Positions 51,230 through 58,646 of a stretch of DNA of 64,000 nucleotides are shown one piece after another. The position numbers were made by a program, and so were the translations under genes. The notes below the pieces were generated by a model that was not told where the DNA came from, searched no databases, and worked only from the letters and a program-made list of their open reading frames with translations. The stretch covers positions 806,001 to 870,000 of the forward strand of contig NZ_JAUFQG010000004.1 of NCBI RefSeq assembly GCF_030409605.1, written 5' to 3'. The DNA comes from Simiduia curdlanivorans (GTDB lineage: Bacteria; Pseudomonadota; Gammaproteobacteria; Pseudomonadales; Cellvibrionaceae). The number at the start of each line of letters is the position of its first letter. Position 1 is the first letter of the stretch.

Positions 51230-52354
51230 CTACCGGCTTTGGTAGTAAGCCTCTTCTGAAATTTTATGATACTGCTGGGCTTGGTTTAAAAAGCTTTCAT
51301 AGTCAGCGTAAACTTTGGCAAAGAATGGATCTTTACCCGACTGCTCGGCGTACATTTGCACAGAAATCGCTTTCAACTTCTGCAACACGTCATCGGGTAA
51401 ACGCCGAAGTTGCACGCCATGTTTATTCACCAATTCATTCATTGCGCGATTATTGCGCGCGGTATATTCATCGAGCATATCTTGATTAACGGCGCGGGCG
51501 GTCACCTCTACCAATTTTTGTAAGTCCTCTGGCAAAGATTCCAGCGCCGTTTTATTAATCAACAGCTCAAGCGTAGGGCCCGGCTCGTGCCAACCCGGGT
51601 AATAATAATATTTTGCCACCTGATGAAAACCGAAGGCGAGATCGTTATAGGGGCCAACCCATTCGGTGGCATCTATCACCCCGGTTTGCAAAGATGTATA
51701 CAGCTCGTTCCCGGGAATGTTCACCGCCACGCCCCCGGCGCGAGTGAACACTTCACCGCCTAAACCGGGAATGCGCATTTTTAAGCCTTGAATATCGGCC
51801 AGCGAATTGATTTCCTTGTTAAACCAACCGGCCATCTGCACACCAGTGTTACCGCCGGCAAAGGGCACGATATTAAACGGCGCATAAGCCTCGCGCCAAA
51901 GCGCGCCGCCATTGCCATAGTGCAACCAACCATTCATCTCCTGCGCGTTCATACCGAAGGGCACAGAGGTAAAAAATGGCGCCGCCGGAATTTTTCCCTT
52001 CCAATAATAAGCCGCGCCATGACCCAGCTCGACGCTGCCGCTCGATACCGCATCAAACACACCGAGGGCGGGCACCAATTCATTGGCACCGTAAACGGTT
52101 ACCTCCATGCGACCCTTGCTGGCCTCGTTAATCCACTTGGCAAAATTTTCTCCCGCCATACCAAGGCCTGGAAAGTTTTTCGGCCAAGTAGTCACCATAC
52201 GCCAATGGTATTTCTGTTGATTTTTTAGCTCGCCCTGTTCAAAACTCAATTGCGCCGCCGGCTGAGTAAAAACCAAGGCGTAAAATAAACCGACCACCAA
52301 GGCGACGAGTACAATAATCACCAGGGGCACTAATGTTTTTTTGCTGCTATCCAT
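51230..52354 (-). CDS. TRAP transporter substrate-binding protein (DctP, TakP-like)
   Basis: A 374-residue DctP-family periplasmic binding protein of the type that binds 2-oxo acids or other monocarboxylates. After a charged N-terminus there is a hydrophobic helix (about residues 10-30) with no clear cleavage site, so it may be membrane-tethered. Conserved parts: YHWRMVTTWPKNFPGLG, GMRIPGLGGEVFTRAGG-type sequence (LKMRIPGLGGEVFTRAGGVAV) with the carboxylate-binding Arg, and GVIDATEWVGPYNDLAFGFHQVAKYYYYPGWHEPG. It faces dctQM and presumably serves it. Confidence 0.9.
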   Translation of the reverse strand: MDSSKKTLVPLVIIVLVALVVGLFYALVFTQPAAQLSFEQGELKNQQKYHWRMVTTWPKNFPGLGMAGENFAKWINEASKGRMEVTVYGANELVPALGVFDAVSSGSVELGHGAAYYWKGKIPAAPFFTSVPFGMNAQEMNGWLHYGNGGALWREAYAPFNIVPFAGGNTGVQMAGWFNKEINSLADIQGLKMRIPGLGGEVFTRAGGVAVNIPGNELYTSLQTGVIDATEWVGPYNDLAFGFHQVAKYYYYPGWHEPGPTLELLINKTALESLPEDLQKLVEVTARAVNQDMLDEYTARNNRAMNELVNKHGVQLRRLPDDVLQKLKAISVQMYAEQSGKDPFFAKVYADYESFLNQAQQYHKISEEAYYQSR

Positions 52355-52384
52355 AGTCAGATTTTCTGTAGTAAATTTATTATT

Positions 52385-54562
52385 CTAAACGGCTTCTAGT
52401 TTTGCCAACCGCAATACCAACCACTTCGAGCCTTCATCGCGAAAATTAACTTGCACGCGAGCGTTTGCACCCTGGCCTTCAAACTGGGTGATCATACCCT
52501 CGCCAAAGACTGGGTGGCTCACGGTTTGTCCCAAGTTAAAGCCAGTTTCTTGCACCACCTCTTGCTGATTATCCCAACGCGAGGGCGCCGCGCGCTGGAA
52601 AGACACTGGCCGGCTAAAACTGGCTTTAACTCTAACTTCTTCTAACAAGTTGCTAGGTATTTCCTTAACGAAACGGGAGAGGGCATTGTAGGTTTCGCTG
52701 CCGTACATACGCCGCGATTCTGCATAAGTTAAGTACAACTTTTCCATCGCCCGGGTAATGCCCACATACGCTAAACGACGCTCTTCTTCCAACCGGCCCG
52801 GCTCCTCCATAGACATTTTATGGGGGAATAGATTTTCTTCCATGCCGGCTAAGAACACCAAGGGGAACTCTAAACCTTTGGCCGAGTGCAAGGTCATAAG
52901 TTGCACGGCGTCTTCGAATTCATCCGCCTGCTGATCGCCAGCATCCAATGCAGCGCCATCTAAGAACTCGGCAAGATCGCTGATATTTTCATCCTCTCCC
53001 ACGAAGCTGCCGCAGGCGTTAATCAGCTCCTGCAAGTTTTCCACCCGCGCCTGACCTTTTTCGCCTTTCTCGTTTTTATGAAATTCGAGTAGGCCTGAAT
53101 CTTTAATCACCTTATCGACCATTGGCCCCAAGGTTAGCTCGCTAGTGTCTTGTTTTAACTGCAGCACCAACTGCTGAAAGGCTTCCACCGCGCCTCGCGC
53201 CCGCGCCGCCAAGATTTTTTCCTGCACCATTTTATTGGCGGCGCTCCAAAGAGAACTGCCTTCGGCGCGGGCAAACTGGCGAATGGTATCCACCGATTTT
53301 TCGCCAATACCGCGCGTCGGGGTATTCACCACGCGCTCGAAGGCGGGGTCGTCGTGCGGGTTATTAATAAGACGTAAATAGGCCAAGGCATTTTTAATTT
53401 CCAAGCGCTCATAGAAGCGCTGGCCACCATAGATGCGGTAAGGCACTTGTTCGCGTAACAGCGCCTCTTCTAACACCCGCGATTGGGCATTCGAGCGATA
53501 CAAAATCGCCACTTGATCTAAACGCGCATTGGGCTGGGTGTGCCACTGCTCAATGCGCTCGACGATAAAACGCGCCTCGTCTTGCTCGTTATAGGCGGCA
53601 TAGAGTGCGATCAGCTCGCCCTCGTCGCCATCGGTCCAAAGCTCCTTACCTAAGCGGCCTTGGTTGTTGTCAATCACCGCATTGGCGGCTTTCAAAATAG
53701 TGGCGGTGGAGCGGTAGTTTTGCTCGAGCCGTATAATTTTGGAGCCCAAAAAATCGTCGCTGAAGCGCTGAATATTTTCTATCCGCGCGCCGCGCCAGCC
53801 GTAAATCGATTGATCGTCGTCGCCCACCGCCGTCACAAAGGCAGTTTTACCGGCCAAGACTCGAAGCCAGGCATATTGCACGGCATTAGTATCTTGAAAT
53901 TCGTCCACTAAAATGAACGGAAAGCGCTGTTGATAATGGCGCAACAAGGCCGCGTTATCGCGCAACAACTCCAACGCGCGCAACAATAATTCGCCAAAGT
54001 CCACCAAGCCGCTGCGGTTACAGGCCGCTTCATAACCACGATATATAGCCAGGTGGGTGCGGGTGTAAACATCGCCCGTATCGTCCACATGGGCGGCGCG
54101 CCGGCCCTCATCCTTTTGCCCGTTAATCCACCATTGGGCTTGTCGCGCCGGCCACTGTTTCTCATCCAACTGCAGCTCAGCGCAGACGCGCTTAATCATG
54201 CGCAATTGATCGTCGCTATCGAGAATCTGGAAGTTTTGCGGCAGCTTGGCGTCTTGCCAATGCATCTTTAATAGCCGATGAGCAAGCCCATGAAAGGTAC
54301 CCACCCACATTGCGCGCGGGTTCAACCCGAGCAGCTCTTCCAGCCGCGCACGCATTTCGCGCGCCGCCTTATTGGTAAAGGTCACCGCCATAATCGATAC
54401 CGGCGACACCCGTTCGACTTCAATCAGCCAGGCAATGCGGTGCACTAACACGCGGGTTTTACCGCTGCCGGCACCAGCCAATATTTGCTGGTTGCAAGGC
54501 TCGGCGCTCACAGCTTCGCGCTGTGCGTCGTTAAGTTGGTCGAGTAAGCGTGAGACGTCCAT
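52385..54562 (-). CDS. uvrD: UvrD, DNA helicase II
   Basis: A 725-residue SF1A 3'-5' helicase for nucleotide-excision and mismatch repair. Motif Ia/I: QQILAGAGSGKTRVLVHRIAWLI (Walker A at about 30-37), AVTFTNKAAREM, WVGTFHGLAHRLL, motif II FILVDEFQDTNAVQYAW, GDDDQSIYGWRGA, motif IV ILEQNYRS-like (IRLEQNYRSTATIL), LMTLHSAKGLEF and VGITRAM. The C-terminal VSHPVFGEGMITQFEGQGANARVQVNF is the UvrD Tudor-like end. It is divergent from hexR. Confidence 0.95.
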   Translation of the reverse strand: MDVSRLLDQLNDAQREAVSAEPCNQQILAGAGSGKTRVLVHRIAWLIEVERVSPVSIMAVTFTNKAAREMRARLEELLGLNPRAMWVGTFHGLAHRLLKMHWQDAKLPQNFQILDSDDQLRMIKRVCAELQLDEKQWPARQAQWWINGQKDEGRRAAHVDDTGDVYTRTHLAIYRGYEAACNRSGLVDFGELLLRALELLRDNAALLRHYQQRFPFILVDEFQDTNAVQYAWLRVLAGKTAFVTAVGDDDQSIYGWRGARIENIQRFSDDFLGSKIIRLEQNYRSTATILKAANAVIDNNQGRLGKELWTDGDEGELIALYAAYNEQDEARFIVERIEQWHTQPNARLDQVAILYRSNAQSRVLEEALLREQVPYRIYGGQRFYERLEIKNALAYLRLINNPHDDPAFERVVNTPTRGIGEKSVDTIRQFARAEGSSLWSAANKMVQEKILAARARGAVEAFQQLVLQLKQDTSELTLGPMVDKVIKDSGLLEFHKNEKGEKGQARVENLQELINACGSFVGEDENISDLAEFLDGAALDAGDQQADEFEDAVQLMTLHSAKGLEFPLVFLAGMEENLFPHKMSMEEPGRLEEERRLAYVGITRAMEKLYLTYAESRRMYGSETYNALSRFVKEIPSNLLEEVRVKASFSRPVSFQRAAPSRWDNQQEVVQETGFNLGQTVSHPVFGEGMITQFEGQGANARVQVNFRDEGSKWLVLRLAKLEAV

Positions 54563-54581
54563 GCACCATCTTTTAGCTGTA

Positions 54582-54596
54582 TGTAGGAAAACTACA
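54582..54596. promoter_or_regulatory. HexR-like operator between uvrD and hexR
   Basis: TGTAGGAAAACTACA is an inverted repeat TGTAG-N5-CTACA, fitting the TGTA-N7-TACA core of HexR sites known from gammaproteobacteria. It lies 20 bases before uvrD and about 120 bases before hexR. Autoregulation is plausible. Confidence 0.5.
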
Positions 54597-54718
54597 AAAA
54601 CATAGCGTTTTTACTACATATTTGAATAAAATAACGATCTAAACCGAGCACAAACGGATGGCTCTGGGAAGATCGACGCAAATACCGGTTTTTAACTGTA
54701 CTTTATAGGGAGAAGGCC

Positions 54719-55570
54719 TTGAAACCCGCGCTAATGACGCAAAGAATCAGCGACGCCATTTTAACGATGCGCAAATCAGAACGCAAAGTCGCCGAATTCG
54801 TATTGACCAACCCCGCCGACATCATACACATGCGCATTGTCGACTTGGCAAAAAAAGCCGAGGTGAGCGAACCTACGGTGGTACGCTTCTGCCGCGCCAT
54901 CGGCTGCGAGGGCTTTCAAGACTTCAAACTCAATCTGGCCCAACAGCTAGCCTCCAGCCCCAGCTTCGGCCAAATAGCCGTCACCGATGAAGATTCCGTC
55001 GCCGATTACAGCCACAAGGTGTTTGACTCCACCGTCGACACGCTATTAAAAGTGCGAGACTCGCTCAACCCAGAGGTGATGGATCGCGCCGTCAGCGCAC
55101 TGTGCAAAGCCAACCGCGTGGAGTTCTTCGGTTTCGGCGCCAGCGGTGCGGTAGCGGCCGACGCCCAACACAAATTTTTCCGCCTACAACTCGCCACCGC
55201 TGCCTACTCAGATCACCACATCCAACACATGAGCGCCATGAGCATGCAACCTGGCGATGTCGTGGTCGCCATTTCACAATCGGGCCGCACGGAAGCGTTA
55301 ATCAATGCTATTGAAGTAGTCAGAAGTGTCGGCGGTATCGTCATCGCCATAGCACCCTCCAGTTCCCCGGTCATTCAAAAGGCCAGCATCGCCATTGAAG
55401 TAGATGTTGAAGAGGACATTGAAATCTACACGCCCCTGTCATCGCGCATCGCGCATTTAGTGGTGATTGATGTATTGGCCATTGGCGTGGCGCAGCATAA
55501 AGGGCCGAAGCTGCACGATCATTTGTTTCGATTGAAGCAGGGGTTGCGGAAGTTGCGAGTGCAGGGATAG
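54719..55570 (+). CDS. hexR: HexR-like MurR/RpiR-family regulator
   Basis: A 283-residue regulator with an N-terminal HTH_6 domain (ILTMRKSERKVAEFVLTNPADIIHMRIVDLAKKAEVSEPTVVRFCRAIGCEGFQDFKLNLAQ) and a C-terminal SIS sugar-phosphate-binding domain (VEFFGFGASGAVAADAQHKFFRL, VVAISQSGRTEALINAIEV). HexR proteins respond to 2-keto-3-deoxy-6-phosphogluconate and control Entner-Doudoroff and central carbon genes. The start is a TTG at 54719 with GGGAGAAGG upstream. No zwf or edd gene is adjacent here. Confidence 0.88.
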   Translation: MKPALMTQRISDAILTMRKSERKVAEFVLTNPADIIHMRIVDLAKKAEVSEPTVVRFCRAIGCEGFQDFKLNLAQQLASSPSFGQIAVTDEDSVADYSHKVFDSTVDTLLKVRDSLNPEVMDRAVSALCKANRVEFFGFGASGAVAADAQHKFFRLQLATAAYSDHHIQHMSAMSMQPGDVVVAISQSGRTEALINAIEVVRSVGGIVIAIAPSSSPVIQKASIAIEVDVEEDIEIYTPLSSRIAHLVVIDVLAIGVAQHKGPKLHDHLFRLKQGLRKLRVQG

Positions 55571-55590
55571 GAATATCTTTTTTAAATTAG

Positions 55591-55624
55591 TCAAAAATGA
55601 CCAACTAACAGCGGCCATTTTTGA
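55591..55624. terminator. Bidirectional terminator between hexR and the restriction endonuclease gene
   Basis: TCAAAAATGACC pairs with GGCCATTTTTGA (11 of 12 positions) around a 10-base loop, with T-rich flanks. It lies between convergent stop codons and marks the left border of the restriction-modification locus. Confidence 0.65.
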
Positions 55625-55632
55625 TCCATATA

Positions 55633-56226
55633 TTATTTACTAAATTTCGCCATTCCATCAGTTCCCTTAGGGATGAGCGGCACAGAAGAATCTAAATTAT
55701 CGTGCTCAATTTCGTAAACAGCCAGATAACCTTGCAATAAATTGAGATTTTTATACATGGTGAAATAGGGACTCAACTCCTGAAAATTACCTACTCTATC
55801 CGTTAGATAGGTATAAAAAGGCCTCGACGGCAAAACAAGAACCCCTCCAACCAGTTTGTTTTCCAACATCCCGCACGCCATTTTATTTAAGGCTCTATGT
55901 GAGGATGATATATTTCCAGTCTCCCATTCCAAAGCTAAGAACTGGCTGTTTCCTATCGGTTTAACAGCATCTAATGGTCCCGGCTTGGCGTCAGTTAATA
56001 TTTGCAACCGCTCTTCGAGCTTCCACCCATTTAACTCAAGATGTTGCATACAAGCATCTTTAATTATTTTGACGCCATTTCCCTTTGGCACAGGATTTAT
56101 TGTAAAATTATTTCTCCCAAGGGGCCAAACGACTTTGCTTATAGCCTCATCAATTTGAGCTAGGTATTTTTCCTTTGCAGGGAAACTACCTTTATTTATT
56201 AACACTTCTCGACGAATTATTTTCAT
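55633..56226 (-). CDS. Type II restriction endonuclease, BamHI/OkrAI family
   Basis: A 197-residue endonuclease clearly related to BamHI (213 residues) and closer in length to OkrAI (about 194), both of which cut G^GATCC. Stretches shared with BamHI: GPLDAVK, the active-site region LALEWETGNISSSHRALNK, YLTDRVGNFQELSPYF and SVPLIPKGTDGMAK. The catalytic acidic residues correspond to Asp86, Glu100 and Glu102 (BamHI Asp94, Glu111, Glu113). The C-terminal helix of BamHI is missing, as in OkrAI. The start overlaps the controller gene by 35 bases. Specificity for GGATCC is inferred from homology. Confidence 0.92.
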   Translation of the reverse strand: MKIIRREVLINKGSFPAKEKYLAQIDEAISKVVWPLGRNNFTINPVPKGNGVKIIKDACMQHLELNGWKLEERLQILTDAKPGPLDAVKPIGNSQFLALEWETGNISSSHRALNKMACGMLENKLVGGVLVLPSRPFYTYLTDRVGNFQELSPYFTMYKNLNLLQGYLAVYEIEHDNLDSSVPLIPKGTDGMAKFSK

Positions 56227-56446
56227 TAAAACACTCCATTGTTTGCTTAACTAATTCCTGCGGCGAGATATCTAACGATGTCGATAACGACACGATGGAT
56301 GAGAGTGAAGGCTGTCTCTGCCCTCGCTCTAAAAGAGAGATAAACGTTCTATCTAACCCAGAATTCAAGGCTAAAAACTCTTGGCTAATTGCCATTTCCG
56401 ACCTGGCTCGCTTAAGGACTAAACCGAAGGCCTCCTCTAATTTCAT
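56192..56446 (-). CDS. Restriction-modification controller protein (XRE-family HTH)
   Basis: An 84-residue DNA-binding protein with an XRE HTH: FGLVLKRARSEMAISQEFLALNSGLDRTFISLLERGQRQPSLSSIVSLSTSLDISPQEL. Size and position upstream of and overlapping the endonuclease gene match C proteins of type II systems. C proteins delay endonuclease expression until DNA is methylated by binding C-boxes before their own gene. Two candidate C-boxes lie 36-59 bases upstream of the start. It is transcribed away from the methyltransferase gene. Confidence 0.88.
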   Translation of the reverse strand: MKLEEAFGLVLKRARSEMAISQEFLALNSGLDRTFISLLERGQRQPSLSSIVSLSTSLDISPQELVKQTMECFNENNSSRSVNK

Positions 56447-56481
56447 ATCACCACCTCGATCGCGATTCTCAGCTTTTCGAA

Positions 56482-56505
56482 GACAATGGTCGACGGACTA
56501 TAGTC
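56482..56505. promoter_or_regulatory. Candidate C-boxes in the controller/methyltransferase intergenic region
   Basis: Two GAC-N4-GTC palindromes, GACAATGGTC (56482-56491) and GACTATAGTC (56496-56505), are spaced 14 bases centre to centre. GACTATAGTC is the core found in C-boxes of several controller proteins. They lie 36 bases upstream of the controller start and 50 bases upstream of the methyltransferase start, so one site could switch both genes. Confidence 0.65.
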
Positions 56506-56554
56506 TACAGCGTTGATTTAATGTTATTATTTACGACTTAAAGTGGGGGGACGC

Positions 56555-57730
56555 ATGGGCTATTCAAACCAATTTTTCAGCGCTATTGGGATTAATACTA
56601 AGAAGGACTTGGCTTTCTTTTCTAAGAAGTCTTTCATACCCATAGAAAGACTAAAGTACTACAACGATTTTAATCTTGTCCCGTCTGGTCAGGATTTAAC
56701 TAAAATCGTCTCCATATTAAATATCACAAATATTGAATTAAAAATAAGAATGGGTAGGTTAGACGCCGAGATTGCTCATCTATTACAAAATAATATAGAT
56801 CAACTCTCTGATATTTTAGATAAGTCAAAAACACCACTGCAGAAGGAAAGTAGAAAACTACAGGCTAAATTTAAAACTCGTTTAGGGAAACTGTATCAAG
56901 CAGATTGTTTAGATTTCCTACAAACTATTGAAAGTGATTCCATTGACCTGGTTTTTGCCGATCCCCCGTTTAACCTGAACAAGCTTTATCCGTCTAAAAT
57001 TGACGATCAAATTAAAGCTGAAAAATATATTCAATGGTCGGAGCAGTGGCTATATGAGTGCATCCGAGTACTTGCTCCTGGTGGTGCACTGTTTATCTGG
57101 AATCTGCCAAAATGGAATACAATTCTGTCCAATTATATTGGCAACTACTTAAATTTCCGAAATTGGATAGGTGTTGATATAAAATACAGCCTACCAATAC
57201 AAGGTAGGCTTTACCCATCACATTACTCCCTGCTTTATTTTGTTAAAGGTGATAAACCTAAAGTTTTTCATCCAGACAGGCTTCCTATGCAAACTTGTCC
57301 TAAGTGCGTCTCTGAACTCAAAAACTACGGCGGGTATAAAAACAAAATGAATCCAAATGGAATTAGCCTTACTGATGTTTGGTTAGATATCCCGCCTGTA
57401 CGACATGCAAAGCATAAACGTAGAATTGGCTCAAACGAACTATCGTTAAAGTTGCTAGATCGAATCATTGAAATGGCCAGTGATGAAGGCGATCTAATTC
57501 TTGACCCTTTTGGAGGTTCTGGGACAACTTATATGGCGGCCGAATTAAAGAAGCGTCGATGGATTGGATGCGAAGTTGGGCCTGTAGGCGACATTATTGA
57601 TCGATTTTCATTGAAAGATGAAGAGCGAGAGTTATTAAAGCGCTATAGAGGCGGTATTAATTCTCTTTTCCCAATTGACGTAAGGAAAAAAAGAGAAACT
57701 TTTGGTTTATGGACATGTGAAACTCTTTGA
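56555..57730 (+). CDS. DNA methyltransferase of the BamHI-type system, with N-terminal HTH-like region
   Basis: A 391-residue beta-class DNA amino-methyltransferase: catalytic motif IV ADPPFNLN at about 135-142 precedes the SAM-binding motif I LDPFGGSGTTYMAAEL at about 316-331, i.e. IV-before-I order. The CPKC and adjacent sequence near 248-251 suggest a partial zinc-finger-like insert. DPPF is more usual for N6-adenine enzymes but also occurs in some N4-cytosine ones; which base is modified cannot be decided here. Residues about 8-65 (KKDLAFFSKKSFIPIERLKYYNDFNLVPSGQDLTKIVSIL) resemble an HTH domain, so autoregulation is possible. Start ATG 56555 after GGGGGG; a GTG at 56543 is in frame. Confidence 0.9.
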   Translation: MGYSNQFFSAIGINTKKDLAFFSKKSFIPIERLKYYNDFNLVPSGQDLTKIVSILNITNIELKIRMGRLDAEIAHLLQNNIDQLSDILDKSKTPLQKESRKLQAKFKTRLGKLYQADCLDFLQTIESDSIDLVFADPPFNLNKLYPSKIDDQIKAEKYIQWSEQWLYECIRVLAPGGALFIWNLPKWNTILSNYIGNYLNFRNWIGVDIKYSLPIQGRLYPSHYSLLYFVKGDKPKVFHPDRLPMQTCPKCVSELKNYGGYKNKMNPNGISLTDVWLDIPPVRHAKHKRRIGSNELSLKLLDRIIEMASDEGDLILDPFGGSGTTYMAAELKKRRWIGCEVGPVGDIIDRFSLKDEERELLKRYRGGINSLFPIDVRKKRETFGLWTCETL

Positions 57731-57877
57731 CTCTTTGCAATAGCTTTAGTTGACACCTGCCCTTAGATAATACTACGTTTATTAGCGTTAGCCTCATTGT
57801 ACAAACTACTAAGTTTTTTACCTGTTCAAGGTGAAATTAACGACCTTCTATTGGAAAGGCTTCTTTCGTTTTTCTTA

Positions 57878-58297
57878 CTAATTTAAACGAAACTTCTCAA
57901 TTCGTTGACCACCTTCCGATCCCGGCACCAATTCCAAGATCATCAATAGATTGGCGGGTTGTTTGGTTAGCACTTTTTCGACCTTGCCATTGGAGTAAGT
58001 CCATACATCCGGTGAAAGAGCGTTGTCTGGCACATACTCTTCTAGCACAAACCCTGCCCCATCGGGACTTATTCGCAATATTCCAACGCTACCAATTAAG
58101 CCTTCTGTATATAGAACGCCAATTTTTTGTGTCGATTTAACGTCGCCGAGCCCTTTTGAATTCCACGCTCTAAAATAGATTTTTGATTCGACATCAATAC
58201 TCAATTGTGGATTGAATTCTTGGGTTTTATTTTCTGCACAAGCCATCAAGGGTAGAAATGAAAAAATGATAGCAAATATTTTTGGCGTGATATTCAT
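57878..58297 (-). CDS. Hypothetical lipoprotein
   Basis: From the ATG at 58297 this is a 139-residue protein with a lipoprotein-type signal: KIFAIIFSFLPLMAC with lipobox LMAC near residues 16-19. The mature part looks beta-rich (LSIDVESKIYFRAWNSKG, KIGVLYTEGLIGSVGILRISPDGAGFVLEEYVPDNALS). No family recognised. AT-richer than the housekeeping region. A ~330-base gap with an inverted-repeat element precedes it. Confidence 0.65.
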   Translation of the reverse strand: MNITPKIFAIIFSFLPLMACAENKTQEFNPQLSIDVESKIYFRAWNSKGLGDVKSTQKIGVLYTEGLIGSVGILRISPDGAGFVLEEYVPDNALSPDVWTYSNGKVEKVLTKQPANLLMILELVPGSEGGQRIEKFRLN

Positions 58298-58646
58298 ATT
58301 TCCTACCCACACTTTACTTTTGACATGGTTAAAGGGTCGGCGTGAATTAGCTTTTTGTTACGACCCAACAGACCTAGGCTTTTCCAAATCACTCGCAGCT
58401 ACCACTGTAATTCGGAGGATTGGCCTTTAAGGATTTTACAAGCGCCAAGGATGGCGCGCGAGCGACTCTGTGCAGGACAGCACTGATGGAGCGGTAAAAT
58501 CCTTGAAGGCCAAGCCCTATTGCTAAATATAGGTACAAACGTCGGGATCAGGCCTTACATTTGACATTTATGGTCAGCCCCACATAAACAATACCTAAAT
58601 ATGCTTTTTCTTACCCTACTCTGAGAAAGCACCCATTGATTAACAT
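58298..58646. other. Intergenic region carrying the 94-bp inverted-repeat element
   Basis: No gene was seen in these 349 bases between two minus-strand genes. The central feature is the palindromic element at 58420-58513. The flanks are AT-rich and otherwise featureless; the promoter for the lipoprotein gene should lie near 58300-58380. Confidence 0.6.
58420..58513. repeat. 94-bp element with 20-bp terminal inverted repeats
   Basis: The left end TTGGCCTTTAAGGATTTTAC (58420-58439) is the reverse complement of the right end (58494-58513) with one mismatch. The 54-base core is GC-rich, unlike the flanks, and holds a second hairpin (GCGCCA-AGGA-TGGCGC). No target-site duplication is obvious. The form suggests a MITE- or REP-like repeat, or a large RNA hairpin. 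There is no T-tract. Confidence 0.75.

Noticed and set aside
55571..57877. Prophage or integrative element around the restriction-modification genes
   Set aside because: No integrase, att-like repeats or phage genes; only the three system genes are present.
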